Assembly: GCA_030267565.1 (NCBI GenBank)
Contig: BRXU01000065.1
Span: 62,001-126,000, forward strand
Direction: 5' to 3'
Origin: Pleodorina starrii
Taxonomy: Eukaryota; Chlorophyta; Chlorophyceae; Chlamydomonadales; Volvocaceae
DNA: 64,000 nt
The notes under the pieces are model-generated. The model was not told where the DNA came from. It saw only the letters and a program-made list of their open reading frames with translations, and ran no database searches. Below, one piece after another: positions 25,717 through 34,384 of the stretch (its first letter is position 1; every line of letters starts with the position of its first letter). The translations under genes were made by a program, and so were the position numbers.

Positions 25717-26382
25717 ATGCTGAGCAGACGACACTTCATACAAACGACCACAGCGCTTTTCTCGGCCTCAATTTCCAGTCCCCTTCTTGCGGCGTCTTGG
25801 CCAACAGAGCGGCAAAAGGCTGCTTGGGATGCGCAGGTCACCCCTTCCGGATATGATGCCTTCACATCGAATCCTTGGGGATTGCACCCGCGCTTTCTCC
25901 CGCAGAGAGTGCAAGCCAATAGTGGCTTAGTGCCGGGCGACATTCACGTGGATGCTGTCGCGAAATACCTCTACCATATTGAAGCTGGTGGAACGGCAAT
26001 GCGCTACGGCGTGGCCATCGGCAGGGGAGATCTATATGAACCTGGTGTCTATACGATAAAGCGAAAAGTCGAATGGCCGCACTGGACCCCGACGCAGAGT
26101 ATGATTGCTCGGGAACCAGAAATCTATGGCCAGTTTGAAGGGGGCGTAGAGCCAGGCCCAAGGAATGCGCTCGGCTCTCGCGCTCTTTATCTCTATGTCG
26201 GCGAGAGAGATACGTATCTGCGCATTCATGGTACCCCGTTTCCAACAAGCATTGGGACGAGTGCGAGCTCTGGCTGTGTCCGGATGGTCATGGCACATAT
26301 CAATGACCTATATCCAAATGTCGAAACAAGTTCTACCGCGTTTCTCTATTCCACAGCAGAGAGCGTGTCATCCCGGGCTTAA
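25717..26382 (+). CDS. L,D-transpeptidase (ErfK/YbiS-type)
   Basis: 221 residues with a Tat-like signal (SRRHFIQTTTALFSASISSPLLAA). The catalytic motif is complete: LRIHGTPFP then SASSGCVRMVM. The internal WPHWTPTQSMIAREPEIYGQ is typical of the family. It acts in the periplasm on peptidoglycan. It is divergent from the copy ending at 25428. Confidence 0.88.
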   Translation: MLSRRHFIQTTTALFSASISSPLLAASWPTERQKAAWDAQVTPSGYDAFTSNPWGLHPRFLPQRVQANSGLVPGDIHVDAVAKYLYHIEAGGTAMRYGVAIGRGDLYEPGVYTIKRKVEWPHWTPTQSMIAREPEIYGQFEGGVEPGPRNALGSRALYLYVGERDTYLRIHGTPFPTSIGTSASSGCVRMVMAHINDLYPNVETSSTAFLYSTAESVSSRA

Positions 26383-26411
26383 AAAGTTATCGTTTTTCTT
26401 ATAGCCTTCAA

Positions 26412-26687
26412 TCAACTTGAAGGCTGTGACTTCTGACATATAGGACTGCCTGCAGCGGTGGTGAGCGGAAGCAAGGTCGTTTCCACTTGCCCACGATGTT
26501 CGTACCAGTAGCAATTATCACTTGGAAGAAGTCTCGCTGTAGACACATCTTGCCCCGGCGCAGCAAGAGAGATCAACTCTGGGGGAAGCTCCTGCGGATT
26601 GCTCCCAGCCACGGTATTTACCGCTGTAGTTCCACAACCGGCAGTGACCAAGACGGCTGCAAGTACAGCGTAGGATCCAATTTTCAT
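26412..26687 (-). CDS. Small lipoprotein of unknown function
   Basis: 91 residues from the ATG at 26687. A lipobox VTAGC follows a hydrophobic stretch (AVLAAVLVTAGC). The mature part has no recognised domain. It is convergent with the transpeptidase gene. An upstream ATG at 26717 is possible, but the shorter start gives a proper signal peptide. Confidence 0.6.
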   Translation of the reverse strand: MKIGSYAVLAAVLVTAGCGTTAVNTVAGSNPQELPPELISLAAPGQDVSTARLLPSDNCYWYEHRGQVETTLLPLTTAAGSPICQKSQPSS

Positions 26688-26953
26688 ATCACGCTCCAAC
26701 AACTGGCTCATATTCAATTATTAATCTCCCACTAAATTTCAATCGTCTCAAGTCCTTCAGGGAATTTTTTGTGAGAAATCGTATTTCATTCAGCGCTATA
26801 TCAAGTATCCATTCGATAATCGATGGATATATAAAATATTTTGGTCCGATTGGATATCTTGAAAAGAATTTCACTGCACGCATAAGCGCCTCTTGACGGT
26901 CTGTCTGGTTCAGCAGATGAACGATAAAACGATTCTAGTAGTGTTGAATTGAT

Positions 26954-27319
26954 ATGGAAGAAAAAGCTGCCCTGGCCGGATTTGCGGCCCTGTCCCACGA
27001 AATCCGTCTGCGGATCATCCGATTGCTGGTCTTTGCAGGTGCGAAAGGCATGGCGTCCGGGGCCATTGCCGCAGCCTTGGGCGATGCAAGCCCATCGCTC
27101 GTTTCCTTCCACCTCAAAGAGCTGGAAAGCGCAGGCCTGGTCGAAAACTGGCGGGATGGGAAATCCATCATCTATAGCGCCAAATTCCCCGCGCTTTCGG
27201 ATCTGGTCGCTTTTCTGATGCACGATTGCTGCGAGGGCCATTGCGCATGGTGCGACCAGGCCATCGCTCTTTTCGCCAAGTGCAGTGGACGTCCCACCAA
27301 CCCAAATAGTGACACCTGA
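26954..27319 (+). CDS. ArsR/SmtB-family metal(loid) regulator
   Basis: 121 residues. The winged helix includes LSHEIRLRIIRLL and PSLVSFHLKELESAGLV. The C-terminus carries Cys92, Cys93, Cys97, Cys100 and Cys110 (DCCEGHCAWC), a possible metal(loid) site. It lies 1 nt from the transporter gene, so the two form an operon that it likely represses. The ligand is unknown. Confidence 0.88.
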   Translation: MEEKAALAGFAALSHEIRLRIIRLLVFAGAKGMASGAIAAALGDASPSLVSFHLKELESAGLVENWRDGKSIIYSAKFPALSDLVAFLMHDCCEGHCAWCDQAIALFAKCSGRPTNPNSDT

Positions 27320-27320
27320 T

Positions 27321-28262
27321 ATGGGCAAGCTTCTTGGGCTCGTCGAAAACAATCTGCTGTTCATGGCGGTTGCCACCACAGCTTTCGGACTTGCCGTGCC
27401 CTCCATCGGGATAGGGCTTGAGGCGGGGATCAGCCCTCTTCTGGCGCTCCTGATGTTGGTCATCAGCCTCACCTTCGACGCGGCTGCCGTTCGGATCGTT
27501 TTCCGCAAGCCGAGCCGTCAGATTTGGGCTCTGGGTTTGGTCTATGGGCCAATGTCGCTGGCAGGCTGGCTGACAGGGCGCATCTTCTTCGGCAGCGGGC
27601 ACCTGGCGGCGGGACAGGCGTTGGTCGGCATGCTCCCGACTGACGTATCCGCACCCCTCCTGGTGCTGCTGGCACGCGGCAATGTCGCCCTGGCTGCTGT
27701 CCTGAATGCCGTGAACACGGCCCTGTCCCCGTTCATCATCCCATTCCTGTTTCTGTGGCTGACAGGCATCGAGCTGACCGTTCCTGTTGGCGCTGTGGTT
27801 CTGGAGCTGGTGCTGATCGTCGTGGTGCCGACCGTCATCGGAGTCTGGCTGCGGACCAAGTTTCTGAAGCAGGTGTCGCAGTTCGACTATGCGTGGCCTG
27901 GGCTGGGGTCCGTACTGTATCTGGTTCTGCTGCTGGCCGTGATCGGGCCGAATGCGGCGACGATCCTTGGCTACGGCTGGTACGCGCTGGTGATCGCTCT
28001 GGCAGCTTTGGTACTGAACCTGATCGGCTATGCTGTCGGCATGATTGCCAAGCTGTTCGCGGAGGATCGCGAGGAGCTGATCGCCTACTTGTTCACCACC
28101 AGCAAAAAGGAATTCAGCATCGCTGCTGCATTCGTTGCAGCATCGGGTCTTCCTTCTGAAATTGCGGTGCCTGCTGCTTTCTTTGCGGTGATCCAGATGA
28201 TCACGTCACCGATTGCGGCAAAGATGATGGTGTCAGAGCGTACAAGCCTGCTGGGGGTCTGA
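27321..28262 (+). CDS. BASS-family (bile acid:sodium symporter-like) transporter
   Basis: 313 residues from the ATG at 27321; an in-frame upstream ATG overlaps arsR. About nine or ten membrane segments, with the family stretches MLPTDVSAPLLVLLARGNVALAA and TTSKKEFSIAAAFVA. The BASS superfamily includes bile acid, pantothenate and arsenite (ACR3) carriers. Pairing with an ArsR regulator suggests metal(loid) or anion export, but the ACR3 cysteine motif is not evident, so the substrate stays open. Confidence 0.8.
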   Translation: MGKLLGLVENNLLFMAVATTAFGLAVPSIGIGLEAGISPLLALLMLVISLTFDAAAVRIVFRKPSRQIWALGLVYGPMSLAGWLTGRIFFGSGHLAAGQALVGMLPTDVSAPLLVLLARGNVALAAVLNAVNTALSPFIIPFLFLWLTGIELTVPVGAVVLELVLIVVVPTVIGVWLRTKFLKQVSQFDYAWPGLGSVLYLVLLLAVIGPNAATILGYGWYALVIALAALVLNLIGYAVGMIAKLFAEDREELIAYLFTTSKKEFSIAAAFVAASGLPSEIAVPAAFFAVIQMITSPIAAKMMVSERTSLLGV

Positions 28263-28670
28263 GATAAATCAATCGACCACCGAAGGCGGCAGGGTCAACT
28301 TCGACCTCCATGTCCATAGCGGCGACGAGTCCTTCGACGACGAGCGCGGCAGTGGCGCGACTGATTTTGAGGGCAACATAGAGGCGCCCTTTGCCGGTGG
28401 TCGCGGCTGATTCTGACGAACTCGCGACAGCACGCCGATCAACATGTCCATCAACGTGTGCAGCGATTACAGTGCCATCGTCGCAACCTCCTGAGCTTGG
28501 GGCAGCCATTCGTAAGCGAAGGGCTGCCTTTGCCCTTCTGCAGTCTCTGCTGCCCTACACGTGAAGAAAGACGAAATGCTGGCAGCAACATCCTGCCAAG
28601 ACGGTAACATTCATGCGCGAACCTCTCGAAATCTATTGATGTGGAACTTTGACCTCAATAGACATCACAC
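28263..28670. other. Intergenic region with inverted repeat before the copper island
   Basis: About 400 nt. A plus/minus frame pair at 28269-28509 has no recognisable product. At 28632-28662 an 11-bp inverted repeat with one mismatch, TCTATTGATGT and ACCTCAATAGA, 9 nt apart, lies just ahead of the His-rich gene. It is a candidate operator for the copper operon. Confidence 0.5.
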
Positions 28671-29078
28671 ATGATCCACGTGCTGCGCCAGCTTGCTATG
28701 ATCTTCATCGTGACCTTGGTCTCGATGGGCGTCACTGCATCCGCTGGAAATGCGTCGATGGATCTGAAATGCGACATGATGCTGACAGCCGCCGCTGCCG
28801 ATAGCTCTGATGATCATGGACAGCACTTTGCTGGTGATAGCTCGGACCAATCCCATTTGAGTGTCGTAATTGTCGAAGATCATGTCCATAATGAGGATAC
28901 GTCTTCCGAAGGGCATGGATCGCACTGCAAGGCCCATGCCTGCCCGGTTACAGCACTCCTGAGTTCCAGCGATATGGCTCAGGCCTTTCTGATCAGCCAG
29001 ACGATTGAAGCTGTCCGCACGGCCCCGCTGGTGGAACTGACCGTTTCCGAAGGACTGCGCCGCCCTCCGCGGGCCTGA
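28671..29078 (+). CDS. His-rich periplasmic protein at head of copper island
   Basis: 135 residues with a signal peptide (LAMIFIVTLVSMGVTASA). The middle is rich in His, Asp and Cys (DDHGQHF, EDHVHNED, EGHGSHCKAHAC), which suits copper binding. The length and place resemble DUF2946/CopL-like proteins at the front of copper clusters, but the family call is by analogy only. The inverted repeat at 28632-28662 overlaps its promoter region. Confidence 0.65.
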   Translation: MIHVLRQLAMIFIVTLVSMGVTASAGNASMDLKCDMMLTAAAADSSDDHGQHFAGDSSDQSHLSVVIVEDHVHNEDTSSEGHGSHCKAHACPVTALLSSSDMAQAFLISQTIEAVRTAPLVELTVSEGLRRPPRA

Positions 29079-29150
29079 TCCGAACGTTGCAAGCCGACGC
29101 CTGAACGGGCCACGGCGACCATCCTTCTGATCTAAAAGCGGATTCATCAC

Positions 29151-29369
29151 ATGAAACTTCTGTTTGCGGCTGCAATGCCGCTTGTCGCGGTGGCTTGCGC
29201 CCCGCTGGCGCCTCTGGATACGTCATCCGGGCTTGTCACCGTTGCTGACACGACATCTCCCGTTTCAAACCTGCAGGCAGGTCCTGCCATCACCTATCGA
29301 AGCCGCAGCGTTCAGGAACCAGGTAACTGGACCGACCTGAACAATGCCCAAGCCCCGGGTGTCGAATGA
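29151..29369 (+). CDS. Small lipoprotein upstream of TolC
   Basis: 72 residues. MKLLFAAAMPLVAVACAPL is a lipoprotein signal with lipobox VAVAC. The rest is short and without a known domain. It ends in an ATGA overlap with the TolC-family gene, so it is cotranslated with it and is probably an accessory of the efflux or oxidase system. Confidence 0.7.
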   Translation: MKLLFAAAMPLVAVACAPLAPLDTSSGLVTVADTTSPVSNLQAGPAITYRSRSVQEPGNWTDLNNAQAPGVE

Positions 29370-30769
29370 AGAGGGCATTGGGACTTTCGTTGGGCGCAGT
29401 GCTGCTGCTGTCCGCCTGTGCGGATACGGTGACCATGAGCAAGGCCCGCGGCGAGCGGGCAGGGTTCGAGACTGTTGCCGGGATCTCCCGACAGGCGACA
29501 GGGGCAGAGGCAGCCTGGCTTCAGACGCCGGCTGAACGGCAGGCTCATGCACAACGTGTGCGCGCCATCGTTCAGGGGAAGACGATCAGTGCTGAACAGG
29601 CCGTGCAGGTGGCGCTTCTGAACAACCCCGGCCTGCAGGCCAGTTATGCTGACCTGGGCATGTCTGCTGCAGATCTGTGGGAGACGGCCCTGGGACCGGT
29701 GCCGAGCGTCGGCATCTCTGTTTCCGGGCTGGTCAGTGGAGATGTCACCCGGTCCGTGGAAGGTACGGTGGCGTCCTCAATTCTGGACATGGTCACGAAG
29801 AGATCGCGCACGCGGGCCGCCGATCTGGAGTTTCGGCAGGCTCAGCTGGCCGCAGCGGGCGAAACCCTGGCGCTGGCCCATGAAACCCGCCGGACCTGGA
29901 TCGAGGCCGTCGGTGCGTTCGAGGCAGCCGGTCTGGTCGGTCGAGCGCAAGGCGCCGCGGACGCGGCATCCGAGCTGGCCGCAGAGCTTGGCGAAACGGG
30001 TGCGCTGAGTCGCGCCGATCAGGCACGGGAACATGCGTTCAATGCAGAGCTGGCAGCCGAACGAGCCGAGGCAAGGCTGGAAGCACAAATTGCGAAAGAG
30101 AAGCTCGTTCGCCTTCTGGGCCTGTGGGGCACAGGGACAGAGTTCTATGTTCCCGACAGCCTGCCGGCGCTTCCGGGCAGCGCGCCGAACCGTTCCAATA
30201 TCGAACGGCTGGCGCTGGAAAACCGCGTCGATTTGGCTGCGGGCCGGTTGGAGCTGGAGGCTGTGGCCGCGCGCTATCGACTGACTGGACAGACCCGCAT
30301 GCTCTCGGATGCAGAAGTCGCCGCCGGCGTCGAAATCGAGCGTGAAGATGGAGAGAACGAACGCTCACCGGTGGTCGACGTCGCCTTCAGCATTCCGGTT
30401 TACGACACCAGCGGACTGATTTCCCGCCGCGGAAAACTCGAATATCTGCGTTCGGCCAATAACCTGGCGCAGTCGGCGATCAATGCCCGCTCGGAGGCGC
30501 GGTCTGCCTATTCGGCAGTCACGGGCAAGCATCAGATCGCCCTGCACTGGCGCGACCAGGTCCTGCCTCTGCGCCGGGAAATCGATGAGCAGGCGCTGCT
30601 CAGCTACAACGGCATGCTGACCTCTACCTTCGAGCTTCTGAACGATGCCCGTGAAGGGTTGGACTCGCAGCTAAGCGCTGCCGAGGCGAAGCGCGACTAT
30701 TGGCTCGCCGAGGCGGATGCCACCGCCGCGATCTGGGGTGGCGCAAGTGACAATGGAGAGGACGAATGA
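29366..30769 (+). CDS. TolC-family outer-membrane efflux lipoprotein
   Basis: 467 residues. The signal LGAVLLLSACADT has a lipobox. It has the repeated helical hairpins of OEP proteins, with SAEQAVQVALLNNPGLQASYADLGM near 80 and later NARSEARSAYSAV. It probably forms the outer-membrane channel for copper export or links to the neighbouring oxidase. No inner-membrane RND gene lies beside it, which is unusual for a TolC-type protein. It overlaps both neighbours by 4 nt. Confidence 0.85.
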   Translation: MKRALGLSLGAVLLLSACADTVTMSKARGERAGFETVAGISRQATGAEAAWLQTPAERQAHAQRVRAIVQGKTISAEQAVQVALLNNPGLQASYADLGMSAADLWETALGPVPSVGISVSGLVSGDVTRSVEGTVASSILDMVTKRSRTRAADLEFRQAQLAAAGETLALAHETRRTWIEAVGAFEAAGLVGRAQGAADAASELAAELGETGALSRADQAREHAFNAELAAERAEARLEAQIAKEKLVRLLGLWGTGTEFYVPDSLPALPGSAPNRSNIERLALENRVDLAAGRLELEAVAARYRLTGQTRMLSDAEVAAGVEIEREDGENERSPVVDVAFSIPVYDTSGLISRRGKLEYLRSANNLAQSAINARSEARSAYSAVTGKHQIALHWRDQVLPLRREIDEQALLSYNGMLTSTFELLNDAREGLDSQLSAAEAKRDYWLAEADATAAIWGGASDNGEDE

Positions 30770-32133
30770 TGAATCGCAGACAACTGATGGGTGCGGGCAT
30801 CGGGGCAGGGGCCGCAGCCTTGACCGTCAACATGGGTCAGGCGCAGACCAGCTTTCGCGATCTGCCCGAAGCCGCCAGTACGGACAGCCCCTATACGCAG
30901 GTGCCGCCGCGACCCACGACCGGGTTGGAGTACAACCCGATCGTAACTCTGAACGGCTGGTCGCTGCCCTATCGAATGAACGGAAACGTCAAGGAATTCC
31001 ACCTTGTCGCCGAGCCGGTCGAGCGGATCATGGCGGACGGAATGGTCGCGCGCCTGTGGGGCTATAACGGACAGTCCACCGGCCCCACGATCGAGGCCAT
31101 CGAGGGCGAGCGGGTCCGCATCTATGTGACCAACCGCCTGCCCGAACATACCTCGGTTCACTGGCACGGCATGATCCTGCCGTCCGGGATGGACGGTGTG
31201 TCGGGTCTCAGCCATCCGGGCATCCCTTCGGGCAAGACCTTCGTCTACGAGTTCGATCTCGTGAAGTCGGGGACCTTCATGTACCACCCCCATGCCGACG
31301 AGATGGTCCAGATGGCCATGGGCATGATGGGGCTGTTCATCGTGCATCCGCGCGACCCGGCCTTCATGCCGGTGGATCGTGACTTCGGTATCCTGTTGGC
31401 CGCCTATGACATCGATCCCGGCACCTATATCCCCCGCGTCGCGGAGATGACGGACTTCAACCTGTGGACCTTTAACAGCCGCATTTTCCCGGACATTGAC
31501 CCGCTTGTCGCCAGCAAAGGCGACCGTGTCCGAGTGCGTGTCGGCAATCTGACAATGACCAATCACCCCATTCACATGCATGGCTATGATTTCGAGGTGA
31601 CCTGCACAGATGGAGGATGGGTCCGGCCGGAAGCCCGCTGGCCTGAGGTCAGCATCGATATTCCTGTAGGTGCGATGCGTGCCTACGAATTCGATGCCGT
31701 TCATGAAGGGGACTGGGCGTTCCACTGCCACAAGTCGCACCATACCATGAACGCCATGGGGCACGAGTTGCCCACGATCATCGGCGCCAACAAGAGCCGC
31801 GTCACCGACATGGTCCGCCGTCACCAGCCCGGCTACATGCCGATGGGCACCGCCGGCATGGGTGACATGGGCGAGATGTCCATGGAGATTCCCGAAAACA
31901 CCATCCCGATGATGGCAGGCTGGGGTCCGCATGGTCCGCTGGAGATGGGCGGCATGTTCTCTGTCATGAAGGTGCGCGAGGGTATCGCCCCTGACGACTA
32001 TTCCGATCCGGGCTGGTTCGAGAACCCTCCCGGTACGCAGGCATGGGAATGGACGGGCGAGTTGCCCGAGCATGCCAGCAACTACAGCCCTGAAACCATC
32101 CTGACGCCGCGCGGCGGCAAGCGGTTGGGCTGA
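30766..32133 (+). CDS. Multicopper oxidase (CopA/CumA-type copper resistance)
   Basis: 455 residues with a twin-arginine signal (NRRQLMGAGIGAGAAAL). All four copper motifs are present: HWHG near 131, HPHADEM, NHPIHMHG near 265 and HCHKSHHTMNAM near 319, giving the T1 and T2/T3 centres. A Met-rich segment (MGTAGMGDMGEMSME) follows, typical of cuprous oxidases. It oxidises Cu(I) to the less toxic Cu(II) in the periplasm. It overlaps the TolC gene by ATGA. Confidence 0.93.
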   Translation: MMNRRQLMGAGIGAGAAALTVNMGQAQTSFRDLPEAASTDSPYTQVPPRPTTGLEYNPIVTLNGWSLPYRMNGNVKEFHLVAEPVERIMADGMVARLWGYNGQSTGPTIEAIEGERVRIYVTNRLPEHTSVHWHGMILPSGMDGVSGLSHPGIPSGKTFVYEFDLVKSGTFMYHPHADEMVQMAMGMMGLFIVHPRDPAFMPVDRDFGILLAAYDIDPGTYIPRVAEMTDFNLWTFNSRIFPDIDPLVASKGDRVRVRVGNLTMTNHPIHMHGYDFEVTCTDGGWVRPEARWPEVSIDIPVGAMRAYEFDAVHEGDWAFHCHKSHHTMNAMGHELPTIIGANKSRVTDMVRRHQPGYMPMGTAGMGDMGEMSMEIPENTIPMMAGWGPHGPLEMGGMFSVMKVREGIAPDDYSDPGWFENPPGTQAWEWTGELPEHASNYSPETILTPRGGKRLG

Positions 32134-32166
32134 TCTGATCCTATCGAGCAACACAAAGGAAACACG

Positions 32167-32646
32167 ATGAAATCGTTTATGCTGGTGACTGCCATTTCCC
32201 TCTTCCCGGCCCTCGCACTTGCAGAGGGCACGCATGAGGGAGGTCATGATGAATATGCGATGGGCGCCCCGGCCGCAGAGGGGGCCGCAGACATGAAATC
32301 TGTCGAAATCTCGATGCGAGAAACCGATGAGGGCACGATGATTTTTGAGCCCTCGGAACTCTCTTTCGCACCAGGTGAAACCGTCCGTCTGGTGATCACC
32401 AACAATGGCGAGCTGGAGCATGAATTCGTCATGGACACAGCCAAAACCAATGCCGAGCACAAGGAAGTTATGGCGAAGTTTCCGGAGATGGAACACGACG
32501 ACCCGAACGCTGTCCGCCTGCAGCCTGGTGAGACCGGAGAGATCCTTTGGACATTCGGAAAATCTGGAGAGTTTGAATTCGCTTGCCTGATACCGGGTCA
32601 TTACGAGTCCGGCATGCACGGCCCCCTGAACGTCACCGAATCCTGA
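32167..32646 (+). CDS. Cupredoxin (plastocyanin-like) periplasmic protein
   Basis: 159 residues with a signal peptide (SLFPALALA) and a His/Asp/Glu-rich N-terminus. The blue-copper site is complete: His in LEHEFVM and the Cys...His...Met loop in ACLIPGHYESGM. It may carry electrons from the oxidase or bind copper directly. It follows the oxidase by 33 nt in the same operon. Confidence 0.9.
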   Translation: MKSFMLVTAISLFPALALAEGTHEGGHDEYAMGAPAAEGAADMKSVEISMRETDEGTMIFEPSELSFAPGETVRLVITNNGELEHEFVMDTAKTNAEHKEVMAKFPEMEHDDPNAVRLQPGETGEILWTFGKSGEFEFACLIPGHYESGMHGPLNVTES

Positions 32647-32663
32647 ACCGCGAGGACCTGACC

Positions 32664-32945
32664 ATGAAACTGATCCAACTGACTGCCGCTGCGCTGATCC
32701 TTTCTGCTGGAGGCGCCTTTGCGGACACGCACATCACCAACGGGACCGTCACCAAGGTCGACACCCAATGGAGCAAGGTGACCGTCGATCATGAGGAGCT
32801 GAAGAACCTGGATATGCCGGCCATGAAGATGGTCTTCCAGGTCGCAGAGCCGGAAATGCTCGAGGGCCTGAGCGAGGGGCAGAGCATCCGCTTTGCGGCC
32901 GACCGGGTCAAAGGCAAGCTGACCATCACTGAAATTCTGGAATAA
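32664..32945 (+). CDS. CusF-like periplasmic copper-binding protein
   Basis: 93 residues from the ATG at 32664, after a GCGAGGACC ribosome region. Signal peptide LTAAALILSAGGAFA. The CusF fold is marked by VTKVDTQWSKVTVDHEELKNL and MPAMKMVFQV, with His43 and Met51/54/56 as likely Cu(I) ligands. It shuttles periplasmic copper to efflux proteins. Confidence 0.88.
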   Translation: MKLIQLTAAALILSAGGAFADTHITNGTVTKVDTQWSKVTVDHEELKNLDMPAMKMVFQVAEPEMLEGLSEGQSIRFAADRVKGKLTITEILE

Positions 32946-32972
32946 TCGAACCGTCGCCGTTCGGAGGATAAA

Positions 32973-33254
32973 ATGAACAAGAAATTTGTGGCCATTCTTA
33001 CTGCGGTCAGCCTGATGGCTGGTGCCGGATATGCTGAAGAGGCAAGTCACGGCACAAGAGGATCGAATGCAGGCTCAGGGGGCGGAGCATCAGCTTCCGT
33101 GGGCAACACGCCAGAAAGGCCTGAATGGTCAGGATCTGTTGCCCGGGCTGTGAATACGATTCCTGTTCCGGCAGGACGTATCATGTCCTCAAGGGAACTG
33201 GGTAGGGCAGGGTTGAGCCCTGACGATGTCGTCATGCATGTTTCAGTTTTCTGA
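32973..33254 (+). CDS. Small secreted protein of unknown function
   Basis: 93 residues with a signal peptide (FVAILTAVSLMAGAGYA) and a Gly/Ser-rich middle. No domain is recognised. It lies 27 nt after the CusF-like gene and 48 nt before a DUF305 gene, so it is probably part of the copper operon. Confidence 0.65.
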   Translation: MNKKFVAILTAVSLMAGAGYAEEASHGTRGSNAGSGGGASASVGNTPERPEWSGSVARAVNTIPVPAGRIMSSRELGRAGLSPDDVVMHVSVF

Positions 33255-33302
33255 GCAACAGGCTTAGCATCGTCATATGTCTCAAATTTACGGAGGACTG
33301 AG

Positions 33303-33788
33303 ATGAGTTCTGTTAAGATCCTTATTGCCGCAGCGATTGCTGCGACCAGCCTTACTGCGCCCGTCTTTGCTCAGGACGCTGAATTCCAGATGCCTGAGCA
33401 GTGCGCCATGGCTGCACCCGCCAGTGATATGCCTGCTGAAAGCATGGACGGGTCACAGACGGGCGGCGATGCGCAGTCTGACGGCATGGGCGCCATGATG
33501 GGGATGGGTGGCGTGGACTTGGCAACCATGCCGGAACATGTTCAGGAGAACATGCGTCGCATGATGGTCACGATGCCTGCCATGCATGACGGCATGATGA
33601 ACGAAGATGCCGACGTGGCCTTTGCTTGCGGGATGATTGCCCACCATCAGGGTGCCATCGACATGGCCCAGGTTCTTCTTGAGCATGGCGAAGACGCTGA
33701 GATGATCGAACTTGCGGGTGAGATCATCGCCGCCCAAGTCGGTGAGATCGAGGAAATGACCACCTGGCTGGCTGAGAACGCCAACTGA
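33303..33788 (+). CDS. DUF305 periplasmic protein (Met/His-rich)
   Basis: 161 residues with a signal peptide (AAIAATSLTAPVFA) and a Met-rich linker (MGAMMGMGG). The DUF305 motif CGMIAHHQGAIDMAQ is clear, and a late acidic helix ends the domain. DUF305 proteins form ferritin-like helical bundles and are common in copper islands. It is the last gene of the first copper operon, with a hairpin 10 nt after its stop. Confidence 0.88.
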   Translation: MSSVKILIAAAIAATSLTAPVFAQDAEFQMPEQCAMAAPASDMPAESMDGSQTGGDAQSDGMGAMMGMGGVDLATMPEHVQENMRRMMVTMPAMHDGMMNEDADVAFACGMIAHHQGAIDMAQVLLEHGEDAEMIELAGEIIAAQVGEIEEMTTWLAENAN

Positions 33789-33797
33789 GCCTGCCTT

Positions 33798-33826
33798 GAA
33801 CCGCGCGGCATGATGCCGCGCGGTTC
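33798..33826 (+). terminator. Strong hairpin ending the first copper operon
   Basis: GAACCGCGCGGCA (33798-33810) and TGCCGCGCGGTTC (33814-33826) form a 13-bp perfect stem with a TGA loop. There is no long T-run, but its position just after the last gene supports termination. Confidence 0.7.
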
Positions 33827-33862
33827 TCTGCTAAAGACCATCAAAAAGGCCCGCGGCCGCTC

Positions 33863-33893
33863 TTGACCTTCCCATCATGGGAAGCCGCATATC
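33863..33893 (+). promoter_or_regulatory. CueR-type promoter with 19-bp spacer
   Basis: TTGACC (33863-33868), a 19-bp spacer with the dyad CTTCCCATCATGGGAAG, and CATATC (33888-33893) match CueR-controlled copper promoters. It drives cueR itself and the genes after it. Confidence 0.8.
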
Positions 33894-33922
33894 TGTTCCC
33901 TAAAACGAACGGAGCCCAGCCC

Positions 33923-34384
33923 ATGAATATTGGAGACGCCTCTGCCCTCTCGGGTGTGTCGGCCAAGATGATCCGTTACTACGAGCAGATCGGCTTGATC
34001 CCCCAAGCTGCGCGCACAGCCTCGGGGTATCGCAACTACGCCGATGCAGACATTCACATGCTTCGGTTCATTGCACGGTCGCGGGATCTGGGCTTTCCGA
34101 TCAGTGAAATCACCGGCCTGTTGGATCTGTGGCGCAACACCGACCGGCGCAGCGCCGATGTGAAAGCGCTGGCACAAGCCCGGGTCCAGGATCTCCGCCA
34201 CAAGATTACCCACCTGGCGGACATGGCCGACACGTTGGAGACGCTGGTGCGATCCTGTGCCGGAAACGAGCGCCCGGACTGCCCGATCCTGCATAATCTG
34301 GAAACGGAAGCATACCCCGCCTCGGGCAGATGCTCACATCATGCCGGTCCCCACGCTAACCTCAACGAAAGGATCACATCGTGA
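33923..34384 (+). CDS. cueR: Copper-responsive MerR-family regulator CueR
   Basis: 153 residues from the ATG at 33923. It has the MerR helix-turn-helix (SALSGVSAKMIRYYEQIGLIPQA) and the Cu(I) loop Cys-X7-Cys (CAGNERPDC), followed by a His-containing tail. CueR twists its own 19-bp-spaced promoter when Cu(I) binds. It overlaps the DUF411 gene by 4 nt, so it is coexpressed with its target. Confidence 0.92.
   Translation: MNIGDASALSGVSAKMIRYYEQIGLIPQAARTASGYRNYADADIHMLRFIARSRDLGFPISEITGLLDLWRNTDRRSADVKALAQARVQDLRHKITHLADMADTLETLVRSCAGNERPDCPILHNLETEAYPASGRCSHHAGPHANLNERITS

Noticed and set aside
26801..27508. 235-codon minus-strand frame
   Set aside because: Antisense to the ArsR and BASS genes.
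28201..28509. 102-codon minus-strand frame before the copper island
   Set aside because: It overlaps the end of the BASS gene and has no recognisable motif or ribosome site.
30697..32619. 640-codon open frame on the minus strand
   Set aside because: It lies antisense to the multicopper oxidase and cupredoxin genes, whose copper motifs and overlaps are clear. GC-rich codon use on one strand leaves long open frames on the other.
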